A DNA stretch of 12,858 nt from Chitinophagaceae bacterium (GTDB lineage: Bacteria > Bacteroidota > Bacteroidia > Chitinophagales > Chitinophagaceae), in the NCBI GenBank assembly GCA_025455205.1, contig JALOMZ010000014.1, positions 1-12,858 on the forward strand. The letters run 5' to 3'. Numbering within the stretch: the first letter of the stretch is position 1; every line of letters starts with the position of its first letter. This document shows, piece by piece, positions 1 through 7,537 of the stretch. The notes under the pieces were generated by a model that ran no database searches, was not told where the DNA came from, and saw only the letters and a program-made list of their open reading frames with translations. The translations under genes were made by a program, and so were the position numbers.

Positions 1-2872
1 CATCCAGGCGACCATCGCCGTCCACATCCCCTTTTTCCAGCGGAAAACCGTTCCAGTATTCATTTGCATAAAAGGACTGGCGTGTGCCAAAGGAGAGCTG
101 GCCTGGACTGCTGGTATTGCGTACCACGGAAAAACCGGGAAGGCCATGGCCGAATACCAGGTCAGAACGGCCGTCGTTGTCCATATCGGCCAGGAAATAG
201 TTTTCCTTATTCAGGCTAAAAGAGCTCACCGGAAAGGTCTGCACCTCAAACCGGAAACCCGACTGGTTGCTGAGGTTACGATTGATGAACATCTGCTCGG
301 TGAAAAAATAGCTAAGCAGCTCAGGTAATCCATCCCCATCCAGGTCTTCAATAGCCTTGAGATATTCTCCATATGGCCACACGGTATAGGGCATATCAAA
401 CAGTATATTCCCTGGCTGCGAGCGGTTACGGAAAAGGTGCCCGCCTTCCACGGCAATGTCTAACCGGCCATCGCCATTCAGATCGGCCAGGCGGAGGTCT
501 TCCCCTAAGTCCTTGCCCATGACCGGGATACGCACCGGAGCGGCAAAAGCAATAGAATCGGGTGTACTGATATTGCGCAACACAAACAGCAGGCTGTCCT
601 CGCAGGAAGTCACAATATCATCGTAGCCGTCCCCATCTATATCCCCTATTTCAAACTGCATCTGGCTTGTATAACTGGCATCATAGGCGGTAAAGGTTTG
701 GATGGGAGCCCACGCAATTTTGCCGGGTTGCGACATATTCCTGGCCACAGAAAACGTCAGGTACAGGCTAGATTCGTAGCCATCCGAAATCCAGTCGGGC
801 CGGCCATCGCGGTTGAAATCGGCCACGCGGATGCGGGTTGTGAAATCACCCCTTGAGGCCTGGGCCGTTACGGTATCTTCAAAACTGTAGGCATGAAAGC
901 GATTGGCCTGGAGGCCACTGGTTACATAAAAAGGCTGCGGAGAGCGGGCAGTAAGGCCTCCTGCAGTTACCCCTATTCGGCCGCTGATAGCTCCCGGGGG
1001 CACCACCACCTGCAACTGGGTGGGTTGAGCAGCTGTCACCACTGCTTTAACCGGGCCAAAGGTTACCAGGTTTTTGGCCGGGTCGTTATCGAAACTTTTT
1101 CCGTAGATGGTGATGGTTTGTCCGGGCTTGCCGCTCAGCGGTGCAAAGGAGTCAATCACCGCCCGGAAAGAGAAAGTGGCCAGTACACCGCGGCCTGTGG
1201 CAGCATGGGCAGTGACGGCACCGGTATTGCCCCCTGCCACCACCATCTCAATGGTAGAATCGTTGATGGCCTGGAAGGATTGCGGCGCCCGTCCGCCTAC
1301 CTGCATGGACTGCACCTGCTGCAGGCGCGCGCCCTTCACTGTCACCCGGGTGCCTGCCCCTCCGTAATGGGGCGAAAAGCCCAGGATCAGCGGCTCATTG
1401 ATGCGGTTGCGCACCAGGGTGGTGATAAGCTTCTGGTCGCTCATGGAGTAGAGGTCTGTCTTGCCATCCGCATCCAGGTCGGTAAACCCATATTGCTGCG
1501 ATGCACGCCATATGGAATCCGATGCCAGAGAGCCGGGGCGGAAAGCGAAGAAGCGCTCAGCCTGCAGGTTGCTTCCACTGCCAGTGAATCGAAAACAGTA
1601 AATACTGCGCTGACTATAGGAATTGACCATGGCCTCCAGGTCGCCATTGCCATTGACGTCTGCAATTTCCACTTCCATCAGGTCATAAGCGCTATAAATA
1701 TTTCTGGGCGGCAGAAAACTGACGCTGCCGGGAACGCTGCTGTTTACCATTACCACCAGGTTCTGGTCGTCGGAATGGGCCACCAGCAGATCGGGCTTGC
1801 CATCCTTGTCGAGGTCTCCCAGCTTCAGCGACCGCGGCGACCTGCCGGTGGCAGCCTGAACGGGCGGGGCAAAACTCAATCCCCCGGCCTGCGATGTGTT
1901 ACGGAAAACAGCTATGCCGTTTTGAAAACGTTGTGCCACGACCACGTCAGTGCGGCCATCGCCGTCCACATCCTGCAATGACAGCTGGTGACAATCGCCG
2001 CCAGTGAACAATACGCCCCCTACTGCATAACTGAGGCCACTGCCGCTGCCCTGGTTGCGGTATACCACCACCTGCCTGTCGGAATAGCTGGAGGCCACCA
2101 GGTCTGTGCGGCCATCGGTATTGAGGTCGGCAGCTGCCAGGTACAGGGGGCGGTCGGTGGCGGTAATAATTACAGGTGGCTCAAAATCAATGGAACCGTT
2201 CCCTTTGTTGATCAGTATGGAGATGCGGCGCTCCGATTCGTGGCTGGACGCCAGGTCCAGCCAGCCATCTCCGTTGAGGTCGGCACTGATTACCTGTCCA
2301 ATGCCGGCATGGGTGGAGAAGAAAACCGTATCCTGCAGTTGGATGTCACCCTGCGCCGAAGTGTTGCGGTGTATGAGCAGGCCGCTGCGGGCAGGGATGC
2401 CCATCACCAGTTCCGGACGACCATCGCCATCCAGATCACCTGTGGCCAGGCAACTCGTTTGTCCTTTTACCGGCAGGTCTGCATCGGCATCATACTGAGA
2501 ACGGTCGAGCCGGCTGTAATCGGCCGGATAGGTTACCACAAAGGGTTGCCTTGAATACCCTGTCAAGCCGTTTACAGAAACAGTGATTTGTCGCCACTCG
2601 GTGCCAGCCGGCGCCTGCACGGTGAGGCTGCTGGTGGTAGCGGCCAATACTGGTGCGGCAATGCCGCCCACCAGTACCTTGTTCTGGGATGGTACGGTGC
2701 TGAAACCCGATCCCTGGATAGTGATTGCGGTACCCACAGGGCCCGACTGTGGCGTGAATGAGGTGATAATGGGTTGGGCCTGCACGGCGGTCCATGCCAT
2801 GGCCATCAGCAAAGACCACCAACGAAATGGGCGGACCAATAATCGCTTCCCTGCCTGTTGCCAAATGTTCAT
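1..2872 (-). CDS. Secreted FG-GAP/VCBS-repeat protein with three IPT/TIG domains, 3' end outside window
   Basis: This is the 5' part (957 complete codons, no stop) of a large exported protein that continues past the left edge. The start at 2872 gives a classic signal peptide: a basic stretch at residues 9-18, a hydrophobic core, and a likely cut after VQA near residue 34. An in-frame ATG at 2917 would add 15 residues and weaken the signal peptide. Domains in order: an IPT/TIG Ig-like domain (about 36-115), seven FG-GAP/VCBS repeats with DxDxDG-type calcium loops at residues 146, 198, 249, 301, 353, 405 and 465, two more TIG domains (about 492-570 and 571-648), then six further loops at 685, 744, 797, 843, 896 and 949. 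Such repeats form beta-propeller blades in integrin-like surface or secreted proteins. In Bacteroidota these proteins often end in a type IX secretion sorting domain, which would lie outside the window. Adhesion or glycan binding is a guess. The ligand is unknown. Confidence 0.9.
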   Translation of the reverse strand, partial: MNIWQQAGKRLLVRPFRWWSLLMAMAWTAVQAQPIITSFTPQSGPVGTAITIQGSGFSTVPSQNKVLVGGIAAPVLAATTSSLTVQAPAGTEWRQITVSVNGLTGYSRQPFVVTYPADYSRLDRSQYDADADLPVKGQTSCLATGDLDGDGRPELVMGIPARSGLLIHRNTSAQGDIQLQDTVFFSTHAGIGQVISADLNGDGWLDLASSHESERRISILINKGNGSIDFEPPVIITATDRPLYLAAADLNTDGRTDLVASSYSDRQVVVYRNQGSGSGLSYAVGGVLFTGGDCHQLSLQDVDGDGRTDVVVAQRFQNGIAVFRNTSQAGGLSFAPPVQAATGRSPRSLKLGDLDKDGKPDLLVAHSDDQNLVVMVNSSVPGSVSFLPPRNIYSAYDLMEVEIADVNGNGDLEAMVNSYSQRSIYCFRFTGSGSNLQAERFFAFRPGSLASDSIWRASQQYGFTDLDADGKTDLYSMSDQKLITTLVRNRINEPLILGFSPHYGGAGTRVTVKGARLQQVQSMQVGGRAPQSFQAINDSTIEMVVAGGNTGAVTAHAATGRGVLATFSFRAVIDSFAPLSGKPGQTITIYGKSFDNDPAKNLVTFGPVKAVVTAAQPTQLQVVVPPGAISGRIGVTAGGLTARSPQPFYVTSGLQANRFHAYSFEDTVTAQASRGDFTTRIRVADFNRDGRPDWISDGYESSLYLTFSVARNMSQPGKIAWAPIQTFTAYDASYTSQMQFEIGDIDGDGYDDIVTSCEDSLLFVLRNISTPDSIAFAAPVRIPVMGKDLGEDLRLADLNGDGRLDIAVEGGHLFRNRSQPGNILFDMPYTVWPYGEYLKAIEDLDGDGLPELLSYFFTEQMFINRNLSNQSGFRFEVQTFPVSSFSLNKENYFLADMDNDGRSDLVFGHGLPGFSVVRNTSSPGQLSFGTRQSFYANEYWNGFPLEKGDVDGDGRLD

Positions 2873-2962
2873 GCCCTTGCCGGGGCCGTTCAATGCCTGA
2901 CTGTTAATTCCTTCCATGTGCCAATGGGTATGCTGGTCTGTCTATCCGGGCCAGGCAGGTAC

Positions 2963-2970
2963 CAAAACTA
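2963..2970 (-). promoter_or_regulatory. Possible TAnnTTTG -7 element of the FG-GAP gene
   Basis: The minus strand reads TAGTTTTG, a full match to the Bacteroidota -7 consensus TAnnTTTG, about 90 bp upstream of the start at 2872. No TTG was found at the expected -33 distance, so this is weak. The whole 2873-3049 gap holds no gene. It contains a minor CAGGC/GCCTG inverted repeat at 3020-3035 and no convincing terminator. Confidence 0.3.
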
Positions 2971-3049
2971 TCCGCACGGTACACTGCCATACTCCCGAAG
3001 CGGATGGCAATTTAGTGCAGCAGGCGATTCAGCCTGAGGGTTGTACAAA

Positions 3050-4462
3050 TTAAAGCGAAACGGAGAGCTCATTATCCCAGTTGGGCCGCAGGGTTACCTT
3101 CAGCGGTACGGCTATCACGTCTTCCGGCTGTATCTTCTTCCAGTAGTCACCGGTATCCCATCGGCCATTTTCATTGCGGTCGTACAACACCCTCAGTTTG
3201 TACTCACCGGGTTGCATGAGGGGAATGTTCAGCCGGTCGCCGGTAAGGGGGATGGACTTCACCACGTTGTCGCCCTGCACCCATTGCAGCACGGGTTTCC
3301 GGTCAAGCTTAAGGCCGGTAAAGGTGATGCGCACAGAACCGTATTCGCTCTCCGCTTTGGTTTTGAAAAAAATGGTATCCGGTCTTGCATTGCCGTTGCC
3401 AGCTGAGTCGGTGGCAAAATCCTTTAGAATGAGCAGCCGGTAATGGGTGTCATCTTTCCAGGCATGCCGCAGTTCCATGCGGGTGGCGCTGGTATCCAGG
3501 TGCAGCGTATACCCGGCAACGGCTACACCATTGGTGTCGGAAAGGAGGATCCGGCTGCTGTCGAATGTTTTAACGGCCTGTGAAAAGCGGAGTTCCAGGG
3601 GCGACAACAGGTCCTGCGCCTGCCCTTCGGAGGCGCCGGCCGTCACCCGCAAGGCAGGCTTTTCATCCTTTCTTTTGGCTGGTCCGCCAGGCGCGGTGGT
3701 GGCTTTCTTTTCAGGCTCCTTTTCGGCCACAAAGGCTTTCAGCACAATGCTGTCGTTGGCATTGCGGGTATCCAGTGCCGGGCCGTGGAAGGCAAATGGG
3801 GTTTTGTTGCTGCTATACCGCCGGAATCCTTCGTCTTTCAGGGCAAAGAGATAGAAGCGGCCAGGCGGCAGGTTCTCAAACAGGAAGAAGCCTTTTCCAT
3901 TGGGGCGGGTGGCATACCGGGGCTTTTCCTTGGCTACGGCCGAATCATCGGGATTGCTGTGCAATAACACGATCAGGGTGCTGTCGGGCAGGCCACTCTG
4001 GGCATCCAGCACCGTGCCACCCAAAGTGAGGCTGTCGATATAGTTGCCGGTGGAAAACACATACGTGAAGTCCTTCAGGGCGTTGCCCTCATTGATGTCG
4101 CGGATGGCTTTTCCAAAGCGGTAGCTGTAGGTGGTATTGGGCTGCAGGGTGTCTTTGATGCGGATGGTGATGGTGCGCAGTTTCGCCAGTACATCGGGCT
4201 GCCGCTCGGCGGGCGGGTTAATGATCAGTTCCTGCTGCAGGTTGTCGAGCTGCACAAATTCATTGAACTGGAGGGTGATGTTGCGGGCATCAAAGCGCCG
4301 GCTGTTGGTATCTGGCGTGGCATTTACCAGTAAGGGCGGCGTGGAATCGCGCGGTCCGCCGGTAGGCGGAACAATATTGGCGCAGCCCGGACCAGCCAGC
4401 ATGGCCAGCAGGCAGTACAGTACGGGAAGAGAAAAGGCGATTGACAGCAGCTTGTGTTTCAT
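3050..4462 (-). CDS. Ig-like domain-containing lipoprotein
   Basis: The 470-residue protein starts with a lipoprotein signal peptide: MKHK, a hydrophobic stretch, and the lipid-attachment cysteine at residue 27 in a loose lipobox (AGPGC). Next comes CANIVPPTGGPRDSTPP, a motif I recognise from a widespread Bacteroidota lipoprotein family. Residues about 43-140 match a Big_5/SbsA-like Ig domain. A carboxypeptidase-regulatory-like fold follows (about 145-215, with the PPGRFYLFALKDEG pattern), then a charged low-complexity linker near 250-265 and a C-terminal region with YDRNENGRWDTGDYW, also typical of the family. It probably sits on the outer membrane. The function is unknown. The start at 4462 was chosen over in-frame starts at 4477 and 4567 because it gives a normal signal peptide and lies 8 nt downstream of a TAnnTTTG element. 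Confidence 0.88.
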   Translation of the reverse strand: MKHKLLSIAFSLPVLYCLLAMLAGPGCANIVPPTGGPRDSTPPLLVNATPDTNSRRFDARNITLQFNEFVQLDNLQQELIINPPAERQPDVLAKLRTITIRIKDTLQPNTTYSYRFGKAIRDINEGNALKDFTYVFSTGNYIDSLTLGGTVLDAQSGLPDSTLIVLLHSNPDDSAVAKEKPRYATRPNGKGFFLFENLPPGRFYLFALKDEGFRRYSSNKTPFAFHGPALDTRNANDSIVLKAFVAEKEPEKKATTAPGGPAKRKDEKPALRVTAGASEGQAQDLLSPLELRFSQAVKTFDSSRILLSDTNGVAVAGYTLHLDTSATRMELRHAWKDDTHYRLLILKDFATDSAGNGNARPDTIFFKTKAESEYGSVRITFTGLKLDRKPVLQWVQGDNVVKSIPLTGDRLNIPLMQPGEYKLRVLYDRNENGRWDTGDYWKKIQPEDVIAVPLKVTLRPNWDNELSVSL

Positions 4463-4470
4463 CCGGAATG

Positions 4471-4478
4471 CAAACATA
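4471..4478 (-). promoter_or_regulatory. TAnnTTTG -7 element abutting the lipoprotein start
   Basis: The minus strand reads TATGTTTG, a perfect match to the Bacteroidota -7 consensus, and then has 8 nt before the ATG at 4462. A TTTTG lies 16 nt further upstream (4495-4499), a slightly short spacing. Transcription would begin within a few bases of the start codon, giving a very short or leaderless mRNA. This also argues against starts further upstream. The divergent spacer 4463-4600 contains no gene. Confidence 0.5.
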
Positions 4479-4600
4479 GCGGAGGAATCGCTGCCAAAAC
4501 GTGAAAAGGGAAAGCCCAGGAACTTCACGCGGACCGATGTTGCGCTTTTCCCAAAAAAACCATGCATTAAACCAATTAAGCCATTCCTTGTAATTCATGC

Positions 4601-5098
4601 ATGTCTAAAGTGTATTCCATCAAAACGGTGCAGAACCTGCCCATTTCCCTGGAGCAGGCCTGGGATTTTTTCAGCAAGCCGGATAATTTGAAAGATATCA
4701 CCCCGTCGAACCTGGGCTTCCATATCCGCAGCAAGCACCATGGCGCCCGCATGTACCCCGGGCAGATCATTGAATATACCGTGAGTCCGGTGCTGGGCAT
4801 TCCGCTGTACTGGATGACAGAGATCACGCATGTGGAGGACTTCCGGTATTTTGTAGATGAGCAGCGCTTTGGCCCTTACAGCCTCTGGCACCACCAGCAC
4901 CATTTCCGGGCGGTAGACGGCGGCGTGGAAATGACAGACATCGTACATTATAAACTGCCCCTCTGGTTTCTGGGCGACCTGGCACAGGTGTTGTTTGTAC
5001 GCCGGCAGCTTGAAGGCATCTTCACCTTCCGTTTCAGGAAGGCCGAGGAATTGTTCGGTAAATGGGAGGGACAACAGGTGCAGGTGCAGTTCAGCTGA
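4601..5098 (+). CDS. SRPBCC (START/Bet v1-like) family protein
   Basis: The 165-residue soluble protein has no signal peptide. The N-terminal strand followed by LPISLEQAWDFFSKPDNLKDITPSNLGF (residues about 11-38) is the hallmark of SRPBCC ligand-binding proteins: a strand, then two short helices with the W-x-F-(F/L)-x-x-P-x-N-L signature. The later Y-x-V-x-P-V-L-G-I-P-x-x-W and H-H-F segments also fit this group, in which a helix-grip fold encloses a hydrophobic cavity. Related Bacteroidota proteins are often labelled cell-division-inhibitor-like or cyclase/dehydrase, but no ligand or reaction can be read from the sequence. It is divergent from the lipoprotein gene and convergent with murA, so it is probably monocistronic. 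An overlapping ATG four bases upstream (4597) is out of frame. Confidence 0.85.
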   Translation: MSKVYSIKTVQNLPISLEQAWDFFSKPDNLKDITPSNLGFHIRSKHHGARMYPGQIIEYTVSPVLGIPLYWMTEITHVEDFRYFVDEQRFGPYSLWHHQHHFRAVDGGVEMTDIVHYKLPLWFLGDLAQVLFVRRQLEGIFTFRFRKAEELFGKWEGQQVQVQFS

Positions 5099-5131
5099 TA
5101 CCTCGCATACCATCTGAGAAGACCCTGAAGT

Positions 5132-5249
5132 CCTTTGTGTTTCTCTGTGCCCTTTGTGGGAAATAAAGAAGGTTCCCTCCAAGGTCACAAAGGGCACCAG
5201 ACACTCAATTCCTTCGTGTTTCTCTGTGCTCTTTGTGGGAAATGAAAGA
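5132..5249. repeat. Duplicated dispersed-type repeat with an internal inverted copy
   Basis: Two direct copies start at 5132 and 5211. Their first 33 bases differ at only two positions (T/C and C/T), and both run on into an A-rich tail (5165-5169 and 5244-5249). The copies are built around CTTTGTG-type words. Between them, CACAAAGGGCAC (5186-5197) is the exact reverse complement of GTGCCCTTTGTG (5148-5159) in the first copy, so the transcript could fold into a long imperfect hairpin, with GGGAA/TTCCC adding pairs inside. It sits in the 268-bp convergent gap between the SRPBCC gene and murA. It has no coding frame. Confidence 0.75.
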
Positions 5250-5341
5250 TGGGTTTCCGCCAGGGCCCAAGCGTGCCCCTCGGAAACAAATAACAAACGG
5301 TAGCCAACGCGCTGATTTCTTCGGTCCGGTGGTCTCCGTTC

Positions 5342-5356
5342 ACCAGGAACCCTGGT
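5342..5356 (-). terminator. Short stem-loop just after the murA stop, possible weak terminator
   Basis: A perfect 6-bp stem ACCAGG/CCTGGT with a three-base loop lies 11 bases beyond the murA stop codon. No T run follows on the minus strand, so it is not a standard intrinsic terminator. It could protect the mRNA 3' end. Confidence 0.25.
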
Positions 5357-5366
5357 ACTTGTTCCC

Positions 5367-6674
5367 TCAGCCCTCCCGTACAATATCGGCGCCCAGTGCG
5401 CGCAGACGGCCATCGATGTTCTGGTAGCCCCGGTCAATCTGTTCAATGTTCTGGATCACACTCTTTCCCTGGGCGCTCAGTGCCGCAATCAGGAGTGCCA
5501 CCCCGGCGCGTATATCGGGGCTGCTCATGGTAATGCCGCGCAGGGGCTGGCTGCGGCCCAGACCTATGACTGCCGCGCGGTGGGGATCGCAGAGAATGAT
5601 CTGTGCGCCCATATCAATCAGCTTGTCGGTAAAGAACAGGCGGCTTTCAAACATTTTCTGGTGAATGAGCACGCTGCCCCGGGCCTGGGTGGCTACTACC
5701 AGTACAATGCTGAGGAGGTCGGGCGTGAAGCCGGGCCAGGGATGGTCGTAGATGGTGAGCACGCCCCCATCCATGAATGTCTGGATCTCATAGCTGTCCT
5801 GTTCAGGAACGATGATATCATCCCCTTCTGTGTGGAACTGTATGCCCAGCTGGCGGAACTTCTCGGGGATGATTCCCAGGTGTTCCACCCCGCAGCCCTG
5901 TATGCGGATATGGCTCTGGGTCATAGCGGCCAGTCCGATGAAGGAGCCGATCTCGATCATGTCGGGCAGCATGCGGTGGCTGGTGCCGCCCAGGTACTCC
6001 ACCCCTTCAATGGTGAGCAGGTTGCTGCCAATACCGCTGATTCGGCCGCCCATGCGGTTGATCATGGCGCAGAGCTGCTGCAGATAAGGCTCACAGGCCG
6101 CATTGTAGATGGTGGTGGTGCCTGGGGTGAGGGCGGCTGCCATCACAATATTGGCGGTGCCGGTTACGCTGGGCTCGTCCAGCAGGATATAGGCGCCTCT
6201 CATCTGATCGCCCTGCAGGTGGTAGAATCCGTCTTCCGGATGGTAGGTGAAGCGGGCCCCCAGTTTTTCAAAGCCAATGATATGCGTATCGAGACGCCGC
6301 CGGCCGATCTTGTCGCCGCCGGGCTTGGGTACAAAGGCCCGCTTGAACCTGGCCAGCATGGGCCCTGCCAGCATCACGCTGCCCCGCAGGCGTCCGCTCT
6401 TCTTGTGGAAGGCCGGGCTGTGCAGGTATTCCACATCCACCGCATCGGCCTGGAAGATGCAGGTGTCGCGCTGTGGCCGATCCACCTTCACCCCCATGTC
6501 CTGCAGCAGTTCTATCAGCAGGTTCACGTCGAGTATATCGGGAATATTGGATACTGTAACGGGTTCGGGAGTCAGCAATACCGCTGAAATGATCTGCAGC
6601 GCCTCGTTCTTGGCGCCCTGGGGTATGATGGTTCCGCTCAGCTTTTTGCCGCCACGGACAATGAATTGGCTCAT
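5367..6674 (-). CDS. murA: UDP-N-acetylglucosamine 1-carboxyvinyltransferase (Asp-type active site)
   Basis: MurA transfers enolpyruvate from phosphoenolpyruvate to UDP-GlcNAc, the first committed cytosolic step of peptidoglycan synthesis. The 435-residue protein has the family length and landmarks: GAKNEAL with Lys22-Asn23 at the same numbers as in E. coli, the catalytic loop PGGDKIGRRRLDTH (about 118-131), GFTPDLL carrying the conserved general-base Asp, and DIRAGVALLIAAL near the C-terminus with the conserved Arg. The loop residue that is Cys115 in E. coli is Asp121 here (codon 6312-6314). Asp at this site supports catalysis but prevents covalent inactivation by fosfomycin. The start at 6674 (MSQFIVRGG) was chosen because the family begins there. 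The upstream in-frame extension to 6797 looks non-coding. It is 132 bp downstream of the YXWGXW gene and may have its own promoter. Confidence 0.97.
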   Translation of the reverse strand: MSQFIVRGGKKLSGTIIPQGAKNEALQIISAVLLTPEPVTVSNIPDILDVNLLIELLQDMGVKVDRPQRDTCIFQADAVDVEYLHSPAFHKKSGRLRGSVMLAGPMLARFKRAFVPKPGGDKIGRRRLDTHIIGFEKLGARFTYHPEDGFYHLQGDQMRGAYILLDEPSVTGTANIVMAAALTPGTTTIYNAACEPYLQQLCAMINRMGGRISGIGSNLLTIEGVEYLGGTSHRMLPDMIEIGSFIGLAAMTQSHIRIQGCGVEHLGIIPEKFRQLGIQFHTEGDDIIVPEQDSYEIQTFMDGGVLTIYDHPWPGFTPDLLSIVLVVATQARGSVLIHQKMFESRLFFTDKLIDMGAQIILCDPHRAAVIGLGRSQPLRGITMSSPDIRAGVALLIAALSAQGKSVIQNIEQIDRGYQNIDGRLRALGADIVREG

Positions 6675-6806
6675 AACAATGGAATGAAAAGCGTTTGAAA
6701 GGCATGGGGTAGGCATGTGCGCTTCCCCCTTCACCCGGCGAAATTGTAAAAGATCGGGCGAAGTAAAAAATATGCCCTTGCACGCTTGCCCGGCCACAGC
6801 CAGACC

Positions 6807-7250
6807 CTACTGCCACCAGGCACGCCCGTTCTTCTTCACCCAGTAACCCGGGCGCCATACCCAGCCGTGACGCGTGCGGTTCCAGTGGCCTGGTATATAT
6901 CGAAGGTGCTTATGTGGCGGGAGGGTCCAATAGCCGGGCGTATGCACATAGCGCCCTTGCCGCCACTGCCATCCGGCCGGAATCCATACGTGCCGGGGGG
7001 AAGGGGGCGCCGGCGCCCGCAGGTAGGGTGCAGAAGGCCGGTATGGCACTGCAGGCATACCTTCTGATCCATCGTACCCGTAGCGATGATGGCGATCATA
7101 CCGGCCCGGCGGCTCATAGGCATAATCCTCCCTGTCAGCATAATCATACGTACGTTGTTGTCCGGACTGGGCAGGGGCCGAGCCCGCCATCAGAAAAACA
7201 CACAGCCCGGCCACCATCATGTTTCGGAGGATAAATAGACCGTATTTCAT
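6807..7250 (-). CDS. Small exported YXWGXW-repeat protein
   Basis: The 147-residue protein has a signal peptide (MKYGLFILRNMMVAGLCVFLMAGSAPAQ, written here only to show basic and hydrophobic parts, cut after about residue 28). A Tyr/Asp/Arg-rich, Pro-rich linker follows (about 30-80). The C-terminal half carries WIPAGWQW, TPGYW, IPGHW and RPGYW in close succession, the pattern of the YXWGXW/WXXGXW repeat family. Members are small periplasmic or surface proteins of unknown function. The ATG at 7250 was preferred over an upstream TTG at 7259. A 20-bp palindrome directly abuts the start codon. The gene lies between DUF4290 and murA on the same strand, with a terminator upstream, so it likely has its own promoter. 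The sequence gives no substrate or partner. Confidence 0.8.
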   Translation of the reverse strand: MKYGLFILRNMMVAGLCVFLMAGSAPAQSGQQRTYDYADREDYAYEPPGRYDRHHRYGYDGSEGMPAVPYRPSAPYLRAPAPPSPRHVWIPAGWQWRQGRYVHTPGYWTLPPHKHLRYIPGHWNRTRHGWVWRPGYWVKKNGRAWWQ

Positions 7251-7270
7251 ACAGGGCAATTTTACCCTGT
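7251..7270. promoter_or_regulatory. Palindrome ACAGGG-N8-CCCTGT directly upstream of the YXWGXW start
   Basis: A perfect 6-bp inverted repeat with an 8-base spacer ends exactly at the base before the ATG of the YXWGXW gene. On the minus strand the spacer reads TAAAATTG, one base off the TAnnTTTG promoter consensus. It may be an operator over a promoter, or an mRNA hairpin that occludes translation initiation. A second inverted repeat, GGGTTT/AAACCC (7289-7307), lies 20 bp further upstream. Confidence 0.35.
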
Positions 7271-7486
7271 GAGTCTTCCGGCGATAGCGGGTTTACTAAA
7301 GAAACCCTAAAGGCCCCTTGCTTTAGGAATACTTTGGCAAATATGCAGGGGAAATCATATTCCGGATCCGAAGTACACAATAACTATTTTACATTGCTCT
7401 TAATAGGGCATTAATAACATGCAGCCTGTCACTTATTGACATCTGCCCTTGCCTTGGTGGAAAAAATCCTTCCGCCTGCTGCACGA

Positions 7487-7504
7487 TTTTGACTTTTGTC
7501 AAAA
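7487..7504. promoter_or_regulatory. Perfect palindrome TTTTGAC-TTTT-GTCAAAA, candidate regulator site
   Basis: This 18-bp perfect inverted repeat contains TTGAC-N4-GTCAA, with the same spacing as Crp/Fnr-type boxes (TTGAT-N4-ATCAA). Its centre (7495.5) is 34 bp upstream of the centre of a TATACTTG element at 7526-7533, placing it near -41 of a start at about 7537. That is the usual position of a class II activator site. No TTG -33 element is present, as expected for an activator-dependent promoter. A 7-bp inverted repeat of this kind can occur by chance once in a window this size. Confidence 0.3.
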
Positions 7505-7537
7505 CAGGCAACCTGTATCGGCCATTATACTTGCATT

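Noticed and set aside
893..2554. Long plus-strand open frames at 893-1981 and 1988-2554
   Set aside because: They lie antisense to the continuous FG-GAP/TIG frame and show only His/Cys/Ala-rich composition typical of the reverse of a GC-rich gene.
2873..2917. Upstream ATG at 2917 as start of the FG-GAP protein
   Set aside because: It is in frame and possible, but it puts 15 extra non-signal-like residues before a normal signal peptide. It is kept as an alternative only.
5132..5249. CRISPR-like array from the duplicated CTTTGTG repeat
   Set aside because: There are only two direct copies, a 79-bp period with an inverted copy inside, no cas genes nearby, and no spacer structure.
4595..5446. 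283-residue minus-strand open frame
   Set aside because: It is antisense to the SRPBCC gene and translates through the intergenic repeat. It shows no domain signal.
5580..6587. 335-residue plus-strand open frame
   Set aside because: It is the reverse complement of murA, whose frame matches an essential enzyme along its whole length.
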